This document shows, piece after piece, positions 11,601-23,175 of a stretch of DNA of 64,000 nt. The position numbers were made by a program, and so were the translations under genes. This stretch comes from Nematopogon swammerdamellus. Lineage: Eukaryota; Arthropoda; Insecta; Lepidoptera; Adelidae. The stretch's first letter is position 1. Each line of letters opens with the position of its first letter. The notes under the pieces are model-generated. The model did not search any database and was not told the origin of the DNA. It saw only the letters and a program-made list of their open reading frames with translations. The stretch is taken from positions 12,639,971-12,703,970 of the forward strand of contig OX336338.1 of assembly GCA_946902875.1 (NCBI GenBank). The letters run 5' to 3'.

Positions 11601-11829
11601 CAGGACATGTCACGTCGCTTGAATCACCTTTGGATTAGTATTTGCCCTCTGTTTACTCAGCAGTGAAATCAATGTGTATTGACTGACTGTGTGTTCCGTG
11701 AGCTACTTTCATGCCGTATTCGAGAATATCAACGAAACTTGCGACACGTTTGGTGAATGCAGTAGGTAATATAAATATAGCCACGGCATACTCGTACATA
11801 AGATGGAGGGTGTGTGTGCGTGTCGGCAG
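8638..11829 (+). other. Receptor intron 2
   Basis: About 3.2 kb of AT-rich sequence between donor GTACGT and acceptor GTCGGCAG. It holds a possible LINE tail near 9410-9480 and simple AT-rich sequence. I see no coding exon or structured element in it. Confidence 0.6.
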
Positions 11830-12426
11830 GTTCAGACGCGCACGCGCTGCCAGTGCTGGATGGTGTTCACATGGGTGTCGGCCGCCATGCTGTGCTGCCC
11901 GCCGCTCGTCGGCTACAAGAAGACCGACAACTACGACCCCGAGACCTGTATCTGCATGCTCGACTGGGGCACGACCGCCGCCTACACCACCACTCTCGGC
12001 ATCCTCGTCCTCGGCCCCAGCGTCATCTCCATCGTCTACAACTACTTCTATATCTTCTCAATGATGCGTAAGCTGCGCAGCGGCGTGCCCATCCACGACA
12101 AGGAGTACGCGACCGCGCTCTCCGAGAACCTATCCAACCCGAGCCACATCATGAGCTTCGTGCTGGTCGCCGCTTTCTGGCTGAGCTGGCTTCCGTACGC
12201 CGGGATCCGCTTCTACGAGTACAGCACCGGCGAGATGATCAAGATCCCGTGGCTGCACTTCGGCATGGTGTGGGTCGGCATTCTCAACTCATTTTGGAAA
12301 ATCGTGATCTTGCTGACCTTGAGCCCACAGTTCCGATTGGCTCTGCGAATTCTGTGCCTGACGGCGTGCTGCCGCACCAAAGGTCGCCTTCAGGCCGAGC
12401 TGCTCGGCATGGACACTGACGACTGA
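11830..12426 (+). CDS. Class A GPCR, coding exon 3 of 3 (TM4-TM7, C-tail)
   Basis: Starts in phase 0 and runs 198 codons to TGA. It contains TM4 with its conserved Trp (CQCWMVFTWVSAAML), the ECL2 Cys (DPETCICMLDWG), TM5 with Pro (VLGPSVISIVYNYFYIF), TM6 with the Trp-Leu-Pro core (FWLSWLPY) and TM7. The usual TM7 NPxxY is absent: after GILNSFW the equivalent positions read KIVIL. A basic segment and a Cys cluster (LTACCRTK, a possible palmitoylation site) precede a short acidic tail. Length and disulfide cysteines are normal for the family, so the gene looks functional. Ligand and G-protein coupling cannot be read from sequence. Confidence 0.9.
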   Translation, partial: VQTRTRCQCWMVFTWVSAAMLCCPPLVGYKKTDNYDPETCICMLDWGTTAAYTTTLGILVLGPSVISIVYNYFYIFSMMRKLRSGVPIHDKEYATALSENLSNPSHIMSFVLVAAFWLSWLPYAGIRFYEYSTGEMIKIPWLHFGMVWVGILNSFWKIVILLTLSPQFRLALRILCLTACCRTKGRLQAELLGMDTDD

Positions 12427-12580
12427 GAATCCCTCCTCGCTCACCTCCTACTCTCCCACCACTAAGCACCACTTTTCGTCATCCGCCCACACATAACGGC
12501 GCGGCGCGGCGGCGGCGCCACCCCGCCCAGCGTTTTCTATACTTACTCGTATAATAAAACCCTAAAGGCAAAAAAATATG
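12427..12580 (+). terminator. Receptor 3' UTR with polyadenylation signal
   Basis: AATAAA at 12553-12558 lies about 130 bases after the stop codon in a locally AT-rich context, giving a plausible short 3' UTR. A GC-rich patch lies at 12495-12530. Confidence 0.5.
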
Positions 12581-12599
12581 TGCATTGAATATATTCGAA

Positions 12600-12980
12600 A
12601 AAAAAATTAATCCGGGCGACATACAATGAGCAACAGAACATGTTAGTAAAGTTTTTAAAATTCAGTCTGTCTATACGCGCATCACCCAAAAACCACTGAC
12701 CGAATTTTGACGAAACTTTGTATGGTGACAGCTCATATCTCGGAGTAACATAATTTATAAAAAAAATATCGAAAATTCAAAAATTTATAAAAAATATTGC
12801 GCATTTAAAGTCACGTAGTCCAAAGTACAGGTTTCCCGACAGTTGTTTTGGCGTCAGTGACGAATTATTTGATTCATGGAACACAAAACAATTATTAAAA
12901 ATTTCAATTTGCCAACGGAGAACTGTCGAGTAAGCTGGCCGGTGACGAAATCTACTAGATATATAAAAAATCAATATTTG
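12600..12980 (-). repeat. Interspersed repeat, reverse copy of the 6190-6860 family
   Basis: It contains the reverse complement of the GTGGTTTTTGGGTGATGCGC block and of the GTCACCGGCCAGCTTACTCG block, in the same order as the forward copy. No coding content. The following 12981-13444 is AT-rich, with a small palindrome around GGTATGGCCCATACC near 13180 and no gene. Confidence 0.6.
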
Positions 12981-13446
12981 TTAGTAGTTGTTAGTTTATA
13001 TATAAGCTCTGTTGTATAAAATTATTGTTCTGAATTGTTCAACCTGCGTTTGAGTGTTCCAATAAAATAATGTTAAAATGTTAAAATCTTCTACTTCTGT
13101 ATTTAAAATACTGCAATTACGTATTTTGCTTTTTTTATTAAAATTGATGCTTTGCCATACGGTATGGCAATACCAATAGGTATGGCCCATACCTATTACA
13201 GTTTGTTTCAGGATAGGGTTTCGTAACTTTAGGATTTGAAAGGGGTCCATATTTGAAGACGAAAAGCTTTGGAACTATTTCCCAAATTTGGTCATTTCAT
13301 AGTACTTTTTGATTAAAATCATTTATCAAGATTTGGTGGACGGTTAACGTGCGCCTTTATTAAATAAAAATAAAATCACTAACTCATGGATAGAAATGGG
13401 AATGTTGCATACATACCAGTAACTGTAGTAGAATTGAACTGCGTGT

Positions 13447-13992
13447 AGTGCAATGACCGGTGATGGAATATTGCAGTCATCTTTGGGAGGGTTCCCCTCA
13501 GTACCTTCTTTCAGCCTTGGATTCTATCCAACGACGAGCCATTCGCCTCATTGGCGACTCTGTACTCACAAAGGACCTTCAACCTCTAAAGCACAGACGT
13601 ATCGTTGGGTCATTGAGCCTGTTTTATCGGTACTACTATGGCCGCTGCTCTGACGAAATTGCTTCCCTTATCCCTCCTCCTCCTGTTCGCCTTCGCCAAA
13701 CCCGCCATACTCTCGCGGAATACCCCTTTGTAGTGGACAGACGAGTACTTCGAACGGTACGATTCTCTAAATCGTTCTTGTGCCGCACTGCAAAGGCGTG
13801 GAACGGGCTTCCGGGGAATATCTTTCCCCACTCCTACAATCCACGAATCTTCAAATCGCGGGTAAATAGCCCTTCCCCAGCGACATTAGTCCACCTCCAA
13901 GCCGGACTGGCACCTCCTCGGGGGTGACATTGGCTGCGCCTGAGGCTTCGACCTCGGACACAGCCAGCTAGTTCGGAAACAATAAAAAAAAA
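13447..13992 (+). pseudogene. LINE reverse-transcriptase C-terminus (family B), 5' truncated
   Basis: A frame of about 155 codons encodes the C-terminal part of a non-LTR retrotransposon polyprotein: MEYCSHLWEGSPQY, SALDSIQRRAIRLIGD, PLKHRRIVGSLSLFYRYYYG and WNGLPGNIFPHS. The 3' UTR ends in an A-run. A sister copy is at 35165-35715. The N-terminal endonuclease and the catalytic RT core are missing, so it cannot move itself. It is bracketed by an 11-bp inverted repeat (13447-13457 and 14025-14035). Confidence 0.85.
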
Positions 13993-15082
13993 ATGACAGC
14001 AAAAGAAAAAGGGGGCTGGACTAAGTCATTGCACTCCCTAGACCTAGACAGCACTGTTGCCAAATCTCTCCAAACTCACTGTCCATCGAGTTTTTATTAC
14101 AATTTCCAATATTTGTATGAATAAAAATTATACGGAATTTCGATTTGAGTGATAAGGATTTTTTTTTCTAATAATGAGTCCATTCTATTCCTGAAGTTTC
14201 TCAAGCCTATCCTCGAACAAACTGTAGGTATATTACCACTAACAACGAGTGTGTACAAAATTTCACATTACCATATTTATAAGCTACATAGAAATTAATA
14301 TTTTAATTAATTAATATTTTTTATTAACGTACAAAATCCTGGACTTTTGTTACCCATCATACATATTTTATTATTGTTATAAAGAATAGCGCTTTGTGTT
14401 AGTAATTGTAAAGTGGATAGAACATTTTTTATAATTATTGATAACAGTGAGAATTAAGCTAGAAATATATAGATTTTGGATCTTGACTGAAATTGAGAAC
14501 TGCAACCCGGATCATAAGGACCGTTCAAAGATAACGGTCCATAAGATTTAAAATAATAAAATATTGTCTGTATAATCTGGCTAAAATTTTAAATTCAATA
14601 CGATTGTTTCATAAATACGAATAATGTTTCAGGAAACATTTTCCTTAATAAAAGAAAATGTGGGCTCGAATTGCTTTACCTAATACTCCCATCATTTTGT
14701 GATCGTTCTAACATGAAAATTATGGGACTAGATAGGAGTAGGTAATTACGAGACTTTCCATGTAACTTCTTGCAATAACTTATTTAAAGCATTAGTTTCT
14801 AATACTGAATAGTGTTTACGTACCTACTTACATATAATTAATTATTAAGTACACTATTTGTGAAATATATTACGGACTGGTTAACATTGTTTGTTAGTAA
14901 TTCTCTAAGATCTTACCTTTATTAGATTTGAGTAGTTGATAATATTGCATTTTCCATCCAATAAAAAAACAAGCTAGCACATACCTTTCGGAACTATAAG
15001 TATGTAGGTAGGTATGCTTGTAGTTAGGTGTTTTCATAGAACTAAGTGTTAGATTTTCTTCGTGCATAATTTTAGTGCATCT
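13993..15082. other. AT-rich intergenic sequence, nothing recognised
   Basis: No frame with domain-like content, no hairpin of note and no repeat family recognised on either strand. Confidence 0.5.
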
Positions 15083-15290
15083 TTTTTTTATAGAAAGCAC
15101 GACATGTGGCATCGATAAGTTGTCTAACGACGCCCATGGACAGTCCGTCGAATCCGAATCTCTAATAATTTTGTACTTTGACAAATGTGGCGAAATCGTA
15201 TTTTTGAAGCGCTATTATACATAGCCGATTATTAAAGAGGCGTATGTCCAGCAGTGGACACATAAACGCTGACTAACTGACATACATAGC
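15083..15290. mobile_element. Two LINE tail fragments
   Basis: 15083-15145 is a reverse-strand scrap of LINE family A (TGTCTAACGACGCCCATGGA). 15225-15290 carries GTATGTCCAGCAGTGGAC, the 3' end also seen at 23090-23175. Confidence 0.5.
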
Positions 15291-15438
15291 CTATAGGTAA
15301 CCATGCCGAGATATGACAGATTCTGTTCCATTAGTGAAAACTGCATGTAAATCGAGTGGACACACAGACAGCCAGGCAGGCATACAGATGTAATTTATAA
15401 AAGTCGAGGGCTAACGTTTGTAGATGACTGCGTAGATT

Positions 15439-15655
15439 TTATTTTAAATCAATCAGCTTTACTCACGGTTTCACTCCGAGCTATGTGGCTCGACGTTTCG
15501 GGCCAAGCGTATGGCCCATCTTCATGGAGCACTCTGCCTTGTGTGACGGTTGGCAGAGAAAGTTCTCCATGAAGATGGGCCATACGCTTGGCCCGAAACG
15601 TCGAGCCACATAGCTCGGAGTGAAACCGTGAGTAAAGCTGATTGATTTAAAATAA
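15439..15655. repeat. Near-perfect hairpin element, 217 bp
   Basis: Two arms of roughly 95-100 bp pair around a centre at 15547 with one small bulge. The arm includes CTCGACGTTTCGGGCCAAGC and GTATGGCCCATCTTCATGG. Pairing is exact out to 15439/15655. No coding sequence. It is either a foldback MITE or a structured RNA-derived insertion. Confidence 0.85.
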
Positions 15656-16282
15656 TGTCTAACAACCACGGTAATTTAAAAAGACTGCGTAGATTGTCTG
15701 TCAGCAGCTCAAAGAGATTGCCCTCTTCTAAGCTACAATAGTATTATCGATGTTAGATAATAAAAAAAAGTAACAATACCAACTATATTCAAATGTCGTT
15801 TTCTTCTTCTCATATCGAAGGCTGTGCTTAAAATTTAAAGGATTTATTAAAATTTTGTGTTTATAATGTATCAGACATATAATATAATAAATGTTATGTA
15901 GAAAAAAAAAACATCATGTAAGTAGGTACCTTTAACCGGGTAAGTTTATTAGCCGTTGCGGAAAAAAAAAGACGAATAAGTACTTACATCCATCGATTGT
16001 TGGTCGGCTATTTGCTAAATAGGACGCTTAATCTATAGCGCCTCAAAAAAAATTGCCTCACGCATTTTACGGAGAGAAATACTCCACCTACAGACCGAGT
16101 ACAAATTCTAGAGTTGTGTTATTTAGTGAGGTATTTACATATATGGTGTTTTATGTAAAATACGGAATTTACGTCTGAAATGGGCGTGTCCTGGAAGACA
16201 CATGGTATCTTATTTTAATTTAGAAATATAAATCACTGTTACATTTGCATCACAATTTATAATATAGTTTACCTCAGTATTT

Positions 16283-16616
16283 TAAGACGATACCCATAGC
16301 TGGCTGCTTTGCATAGAAAAAAAGGTCGTAAGTCGGTGTGGTTTTTAAATTTAAAAAAATTAATGGTATTAAAATTTTAAAATCTACATCAATAGTGTTC
16401 TGTGCTTGTCGAAATAAATCATTTTTTTCATCTGACGCAAAAGTGAATGAATAAAACGAAATTTTTATTGCACTGATAAATAACTAAACTACAAGCACAG
16501 AACACTATTGTTGTAGATTTTTAAATTTTATTACCATTAATTTTTTTAAATTAAAAAACAACACCGACTTACTTCCTTTTTCTATGCAAAGCAGCCAGCT
16601 ATGGGTATCGTCTTAA
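16283..16616. repeat. Foldback element, about 334 bp
   Basis: The left arm starts TTAAGACGATACCCATAGCT and the right arm ends with its complement. Pairing runs about 130-150 bp per arm with small indels and includes the shared ACAGAACACTATTG segment near the loop. No protein is encoded. Confidence 0.8.
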
Positions 16617-17264
16617 CAACAGCGCACATTTTGTTTCATCAGCCCCCGAAATAATATTAAAGCAGAACATTTTGCGCGGTACGTACTGTAAAAGATAGTG
16701 GACACGCCCAGTAAATCGCTCTTGTTTTCTGTGATCTTTCTGTGACTTCTGTATGTTTATCTAGAGGTTTTCTCACCTATGCTGTCGGCGACGCTTCGTT
16801 AAATAAATCTCTACCTAGGTATAAGTAGGTACTCGAGTACCAACTCTAAATATAACCTGTGTTCATTTGGTTCGCAATGTGTTTTTAATTAATAATGTTC
16901 TTTGTGTAACATAGCAGTTTCTTGTACACCGCACACACGGTGTCGTACATAGAGTAGCAGGATAAGACACCAGCTGTTTTATTTAGTCAAACACGAATGT
17001 AAGTTGATACTGATCCATTGTAGGTGGTTGAAGTTAAGGCCCTATTCCACCGATGCAAAACATGCGAACAATGAGCGTTTTGGCTTATATTATTTGCCAT
17101 TTGTTAGAATAATTTTCGAAACCAAATACTCATATTTAACAATCGTATTTTTTTTTCTTTTCAATAAAAATATATGAATTATACCATGCTTAGTGATTTA
17201 TTTCTTGTAACATGTAACTTTTGCCAAAAAAAAAAACACGACAGAGGACCATAAATTACGTTTT

Positions 17265-18005
17265 TACGGTGTCGTCGCAAAATGCGAAAAAAGGGACCCT
17301 TATGGGATCGCTCTGGTGTCTGTCTGTCTGGGCTGTCTGTCCGTCTGTCTGTCTGTCGATCACACGCAGATATCTCCGGACCTACTGAACCGATTTTGAT
17401 GAAACTGACGCCAAATTACGTGTAATTTTTGCCGCTAGATATATCATAGATAATTTTGTCTAATAGTCCTGTGGAAAGTACAGGGTACCCCAAAATGTTA
17501 ACCAAAAATATTTCAAATATTCCTCCTGTCATTCTATAGCTATTTTTAAGGCAATTTAAAAAATATATATCTTTGCTATAATCAATAAGTTTACTTTAAC
17601 AAATATTTTGTTTAAAAGTTGACAAAAAAGTGCAGTTTTGTCGCCGAACTTTGACCTATTAAGGGTTGTTTGAAAATTCTGAAATAAATAAACAATATAG
17701 GTATTCTTATGTAGTTGTGCGCAAAACTATTCATTTTCCTGAAAATGTCATAAATTTGGAGTTAAAGTTAAATGTCTGAACAGCCAAAATTACAATTTTT
17801 CACGTGACTTTTTGGTTACAGTTCAAGCCACCGATAACGTAGCGTTGTGATTGATAGCTTAAAATCGTCCTAAGAAGTAACGAAATGTAACAGTGAAAAC
17901 CGTATGTTAATCGATAAAGTGGTTTTCGAGTTATAAGAACATTTCATATATCACGTTCATCATCACGTACGTTACACGGTCGGTCGCCCGTAGAAACGCT
18001 TTATT
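17265..18005 (+). repeat. Interspersed repeat (second copy 51395-51850)
   Basis: Shared order with 51395-51850: a CTGT microsatellite, then CACACGCAGATATCTCCGGA, GAAACTGACGCCAAATTACG, TTGTCTAATAG and, at the end, ATCGATAAAGTGGTT. It is non-coding. In both places a piece of SINE and the GATTTACATACCAGAATG block follow, so the two loci share a composite insertion. Confidence 0.6.
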
Positions 18006-18009
18006 TATT

Positions 18010-18396
18010 GTCAGCCTCCTCGGTAGCTCCGCGGTGCGGTCGGTCGACTGTTGTTAAGCAACCCTGAGCGCGTGCAGTACTTGGATGGGTGACCGCTCGG
18101 CTCGACCCTCGGAGGCTGACCGTGGCTTGGATTACACGTAAAACTGTAGGTCCCTTCCCTTCTTACCTTACTAGGTGGTAGGGTTTATCCCGCCCTGGTT
18201 GGTACCACCGCACTGAATGAAACGTCGGTCGAAACGGCTATGTAATTTATAGTTCGTGTTTTCCGTCCAGTTCGCTGTAGCCGACATGAAATTAAGAGAA
18301 GCACTGACATGGCACCTAGTTCACCCGGTGTTATAGGCTGACATCATATATGTTTTAGGTGACGTAGCCAACCGTGTCAGTTTCCATAAAAAAAAT
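18010..18396 (+). mobile_element. Full-length SINE with tRNA-like and 5S-like head
   Basis: The head opens GTCAGCCTC and is closed by GAGGCTGAC, a 9-bp inverted pair. Inside is a worn A-box-like stretch, then GTTAAGCAAC and GTACTTGGATGGGTGACCGC, which match the internal promoter region of insect 5S rRNA. A B-box-like element follows (GTGGCTTGGATT here; GGTTCGGATTCC in other copies). The body and a short A-run tail complete about 387 bp. Other copies or pieces are at 7399, 18420, 24170, 33120, 34328, 34800, 39590 and 59400. Confidence 0.8.
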
Positions 18397-18419
18397 TGGA
18401 TTAAGTATCTACCAAACGA

Positions 18420-18515
18420 AGTCATTTACATGGAACCTAGGTACGACAGAAAAAACATGCTTTGGTCGTGCCGGCTACGCTTAGCTGGACGGAAAAAAGA
18501 ACGATTTACATACCA
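18420..18515 (-). mobile_element. SINE body fragment
   Basis: Reverse-orientation piece of the same SINE (GGTCGTGCCGGCTACGCTTA, then TGGACGG). The same scrap with the same right flank recurs at 52150-52250. Confidence 0.5.
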
Positions 18516-18599
18516 GAATGTCAAAATGAAAACCATAAATATGTAAATCGATAAAGTGGTTCTCGAGTTTTATAACTCGAAATTTTGTCCTTATGGACA

Positions 18600-19269
18600 T
18601 TCATATAGTATATGCCCATTTTATCCTCTTCCTGAATGCAGCTCGGCCTTCGGCTTCGCCCATAGTTACTTACTGTCTTCGAGAATGTTTATAATCTTCC
18701 TGAACGCAGCTCGGCCTTCGGCCTCGCCCTTTGTTACTTACTTTCTTCGAGAAGGTTTATAGTCTTCCTGAACGCAGCTCGGCCTTCGGCCTTGCCCTCA
18801 GTTGCTTACTTTCTTCGAGAAGGTTTATGATCTTCCTGAATGTAGCTCGGTCTTCGGCCTCGCCCTTAATTACTTACTTTATTAGATAAGGTTTATCTTT
18901 TTCCTGAACGCAGCTCGGCCTTCGGCCTCGCCCTCTGTTACTTACTTTCTTCGAGAAGGCTTATAGTCTTCCTGAACGCAGCTCGGCCTTCGGCCTCGCC
19001 CTTTGTTACTTTCTTTCTTCGAGAAGGTTAATAGTCTTCCTGAACGCAGCTTGGCCTTCGGCCTCGCCCTCAGTTACTTACTTTCTTCGAGAAGGTTTAT
19101 CGTTTACCTTAACGCAGCTTGGCCTTCGACCTCGCCCTTAATTACTTACTTTCTTAGAGATGGTTTACCGACTTCCTGAACGCAGCTCGGCCTTGGGCCT
19201 CGCCCATAGTTACTTGCTGTCTTCTTTGAAATACGAATTTCACGCGAGCGGAGCCGCGGGATCAGCTAG
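18600..19269 (+). mobile_element. Helitron-like minisatellite with intact CTAG end
   Basis: About nine units with a 68-bp period (units start at 18638 and 18706) lead into AATTTCACGCGAGCGGAGCC and GCGGGATCAG, ending CTAG at 19266-19269 with T next. A short CGCG-anchored hairpin lies just before the end, as expected for Helitron 3' termini. No protein is encoded. Confidence 0.75.
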
Positions 19270-19309
19270 TATGTACATAAAGGGATGAAACTATTGTTTC
19301 AAGTGAAAT

Positions 19310-19372
19310 CCGAACCACAGCCAGCCGAACCACGGTCGTACGGCTACCCATCCAAAGCCTGACCGCACCCTG
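19310..19372 (-). mobile_element. SINE head fragment
   Basis: GTGAAATCCGAACCACAGCC and CGGCTACCCATCC match the reverse-oriented SINE head (the B-box and 5S-like region). The piece is short and diverged. Confidence 0.4.
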
Positions 19373-19570
19373 GTAGAAAATATAATTAGATGAAAGCGAA
19401 GCAGTGCAATTACGGGACCCTCGGCACGTGAACAAGGTTCACTTGACCACTTTTTTTTTAGAAGAAATTGTTAAGAAAATCAAGACACCTATACAGAAAT
19501 TATTCTGGAGAAGCCCAAGAAAAATATGAGAACGAGGGTTTATCCTAATTGTTTTTTCGTTTTTGTATAG

Positions 19571-19638
19571 GTTGACCCTGGAAAAACTGCTAAAAGACAC
19601 CATGTTACCAATTGCTTACGACAAGTTGGGGTTTGAAG
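19571..19638 (+). other. Possible small internal exon (68 bp)
   Basis: It is flanked by a strong acceptor (TTTCGTTTTTGTATAG) and a donor (GAAG|GTAAAT). The open frame reads LEKLLKDTMLPIAYDKLG. It lies in the intergenic stretch and has no partner exon that I can find, so it may be a relic of a captured gene or transposon, or a chance match. Confidence 0.3.
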
Positions 19639-19639
19639 G

Positions 19640-21525
19640 TAAATAAGCCACATTTTGAGTAAAAATTTTGTTTAAAAAGTTCTCTTTATTCTTGGCTTTC
19701 GTGATCAATTTTTATATTTTTTCTATGTGGCCTGACTTCTCTGAAATAAATTTTTAAATATTTCAAAAATCTCGTTTTCTCCTAAAAGTTGCATATCGCA
19801 GCCTTAATGCTCGATTTAAAGAACTTGTATCTATGTACCTGTTCATCAGTGGTACGAAAACGAACAAGGCAGATAAAACTGATGATTACTCCCATCAGCC
19901 ACTTACTGTCTCTGGAATTTCAGTTCCACTACATTCTACTTCTGTGCTATCTGGCTTACTCTGGCAGTCCAGGAGGACTGCTACATTAATTTAAACTCAA
20001 TAAGGCGATTCAGGTGTATAATATAACGCGATAGCACACATACAAGTACAACAAACACACACATACATGTACACATACATGGTTGTTACAACTAGGTGTA
20101 CAACGTGGTTGTACCACGGTTCCAGGGTGTTTTCAGACATGTTGTAAATTTTGAAGTTAAAGCCGAATCACGAAAAGAGCTTCTGACAGTTATTTTATAG
20201 TCTCGGAAGAAAAGACAAAACTATTTTTCCAGCAGTCTAGAACATTCGGAGCCACCGATGTTGGATATTGGAGATTGCATTACGTCGCTGCGCTCGCGAC
20301 GTAATACAAACTCCTAGAACGATAACAAAACTATTTGGATATTTTATAGGTGTGTATAACCTACCTACCTATATGTGAATGTATCTGATCAATAAGAGTA
20401 GTCCTAAGTTGATAGCGGTATAAACATGTGACAATATTGCTTAGTTACGAGATTGTGTGTATTAATTTGATAATTAGAAGACACGTGTGATCTATCTACG
20501 AGTACGTAGGTAAATAGATACCAATGAATGAAATAGGTATATAGTTATATACCTACATACATAATATAAATAATATGAATATGAAGAAATCTTGTAATAA
20601 GAAATATGAATCGAGGAAGTTTGTGGACTCACAAGCTCAGTGCTAATTTCATCTATGTTATCTTAATATTTAAGAATAAGTACCTACTGTTTGGTGAAAG
20701 TTTCTGACTTGTTGGTTTTAAGGTTTATTGATGGCAATTCTCTTAGGCTCTTCACCAAAGTAAATAGGAAATATGCTCAGTTATGTAAGTGAAAAGCATT
20801 ACTAGAAATTAAATATTGTGTCAAATCCCATATTAAGTACACACAACAAAACACGTGCAGGTAATTAAAACCTAAAAATGCAATAAAATCTAAAAAGTTG
20901 TAGGTGGTAGTAGATAGGTATTGTACCTTGTCTGAAATAGGTATTGAACTTGGTTTATGTAAATTATTATAGGTATCAACATAGAACAGACAGTAGAAGT
21001 AATATGTGTTTGAAACCTGTAAGTAGGTACATAATTTATGAATGGTGAAATGAATGATGAATTTTCAATTGCTTGGTGAAGTGTCTAAGATCACCAAAAT
21101 TAATATAAATGTTTTGCAGAAGACGTAAGTGTAAGTTATGACGTAGGTAGTTATAACATATTTATAAAATCAGCGATTCGAATGATTAGATTAAAATTTA
21201 AAATTTAAAGGCTTAATTTAATGTAGGTCGGAATATAATTAATTTATTATTCTAGAACCACAGGTAGACCGTTTGAAGACACAAAGCGTTACATTTTTGA
21301 AATTGCAAGAGCTGAAGTAAATGTACCTATAGAAAATCCTTAAATATATTAAAGAAATGTTTATATCATATTTCATTATTTATCTAGACCAGACCTTTGA
21401 GAAAGTGTTAGTCAATATAATGCTTTAATTGAACCACTGAAATAATTTTAATTTATTTCTTGTTTTATTTTCGAGTTTTCGCTATAACACACAAAATTTC
21501 AACATCTACCCGTTCCTGGGAAAAA
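19640..21525. other. AT-rich intergenic sequence with one CpG hairpin
   Basis: No supported gene. A short palindrome at 20279-20305 (ATTACGTCGC, 7-base loop, complement) sits in otherwise AT-rich sequence. Its core recurs at 41502-41550. Confidence 0.5.
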
Positions 21526-21529
21526 GAGT

Positions 21530-22735
21530 ATTGGCCGACAAAACGAAAACAAAATAAATTTCATGTGATATATAACTGCAAATTGCAAATTTACAATTTT
21601 CTCATGTTTCCCATTGCTTGTGCTGTGAGACCTTACTTCTTGCCAAATTTCATGATTCTACTTCTAAAAATCTATACCCCTATATGCACGACCTATAGGT
21701 TTTTATGAGTGACTTTGCGAGTGTCAAAATATCGTCGTTGACAGGAAAATTTTTTGTATGCCAAAATATTCAAAATGATTCCGGCAGGGGATGTCAGATT
21801 CTAAGTAAGCCAATTACGTGTGCTCAAAACATCTTTAGTCAAAGAGCAGCGCAAAGTTAGCTACACCATATTGCAATGTTGTGTTACTTGTTTGTCAGAT
21901 TTGTTTGATACATGAAATTGTTAAATTGATCTTCTTGACATGTGTCATATTGACTTTAAAAATTTTATTCATGGTTTTCCAGACACGAAAATGGCATCTT
22001 ATGTGTAAACACGTGTAAAGAACTTATCGCAGACAAGTAAAACGAAAGAAATAAAAAAAGTATAAAAAATGAGCAGTAAATTGTCACATGTCAAAGGATG
22101 TCAAAACAAATGTAGCCAGTTTTTTTAGTGTTAACATATCTCAGGTCATAATATCCTTATTTAAAGGAAGTTATGGGAAAACCATTATTAATATTTTCAA
22201 CTGTTGGAGCCTGTGTTTCCAATGGGATTTTTTCGGAAGAACGTATGTTCGACAGAGCAGCTATGGGGCCTCGATCTGGCATACATGATCACTGTACTCG
22301 CAAGAGTGCAGGTTGTAGACGTCTGGATTTTGTAGCCGAAAGGCTGGTATTTCTGGACGTCTATAAACAAAACGTAAATCAATAAACGATAGTAAAAGAG
22401 TGTTGGTAATAGAACAATACGACATAAAGTAAGAAAATAAAGTATGACATAAATCGATTAATCGACACAGAGAAAAACAGTTTTTAGTGTCTCCTGAAAA
22501 GTTACCCTTTTTGATATGTAACATATTGAAGTATCAACGACGATGTTTGACATAAATGGCCGTATCTTTTGGTTGCTTTGACTTTACACCTCCGTAGGAC
22601 CGTAGACCTAGTATTTGGTATTAATTTCAACTCCACACCTCTACCTGTTCCTGAGAAAAAAATGGGTAGTGACAGACGGATATCAAAGTGATGTTATTTT
22701 CCGTGTTTTCCTTTTGAGGTACGGAACCCTATAAG
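21530..22735 (+). repeat. Interspersed repeat family C (split copy)
   Basis: The left part (TGCTGTGAGACCTTACTTCT, TTTCATGATTCTA) and right part (AAATGGCCGTATCTTTTGGT, TACCTGTTCCTGAG, GAGGTACGGAACCCTA) belong to one family that is whole at 28385-28875 and reverse at 36345-37125. About 800 bp of other sequence separates the parts here. No protein is encoded. Confidence 0.55.
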
Positions 22736-23089
22736 TTACTAGTAACTCCACCTGCCTGTGACTGTAGACAGCTGCTAATGAAGGCGAGAAAGCGACGTGT
22801 TCCAGACTGAAAATGATGGCAAACACAAACATAAGGTCACTTAGGTTACCACTAAGATGCTAGTAGATGGCGCTGCTATTGACTTTAAATTTTCAGAGGG
22901 TACCGGATAAATAAATTCGAAGATTCGTCGCATGTCTAATTAATGAAATTCAGGCCTTGAAATAAAATAATTTTGAAAATTTTGTTTAATGATGCAAAAA
23001 CCTCGGGTAGAAGCACTAACTTTATTGGACATTCAAATACAGGTTCTACTAATGTGAAATATCGCCTCTAACTTGTGAATAAATATGCT

Positions 23090-23175
23090 TTCCTAAATGG
23101 ACGTGCCTTGGGAGAGGCCTATGTCCAGCAGTGGACCGATACAGGCTGATGATGATGATGATGATGATGAAATGG
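23090..23175 (+). mobile_element. LINE 3' tail with GAT repeat
   Basis: GGGAGAGGCCTATGTCCAGC and AGTGGACC lead into a (GAT)n run. This is a typical 3' end of a common lepidopteran non-LTR family; only the tail is present. The next kilobase (23176-24169) shows no gene I can support. Confidence 0.65.
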
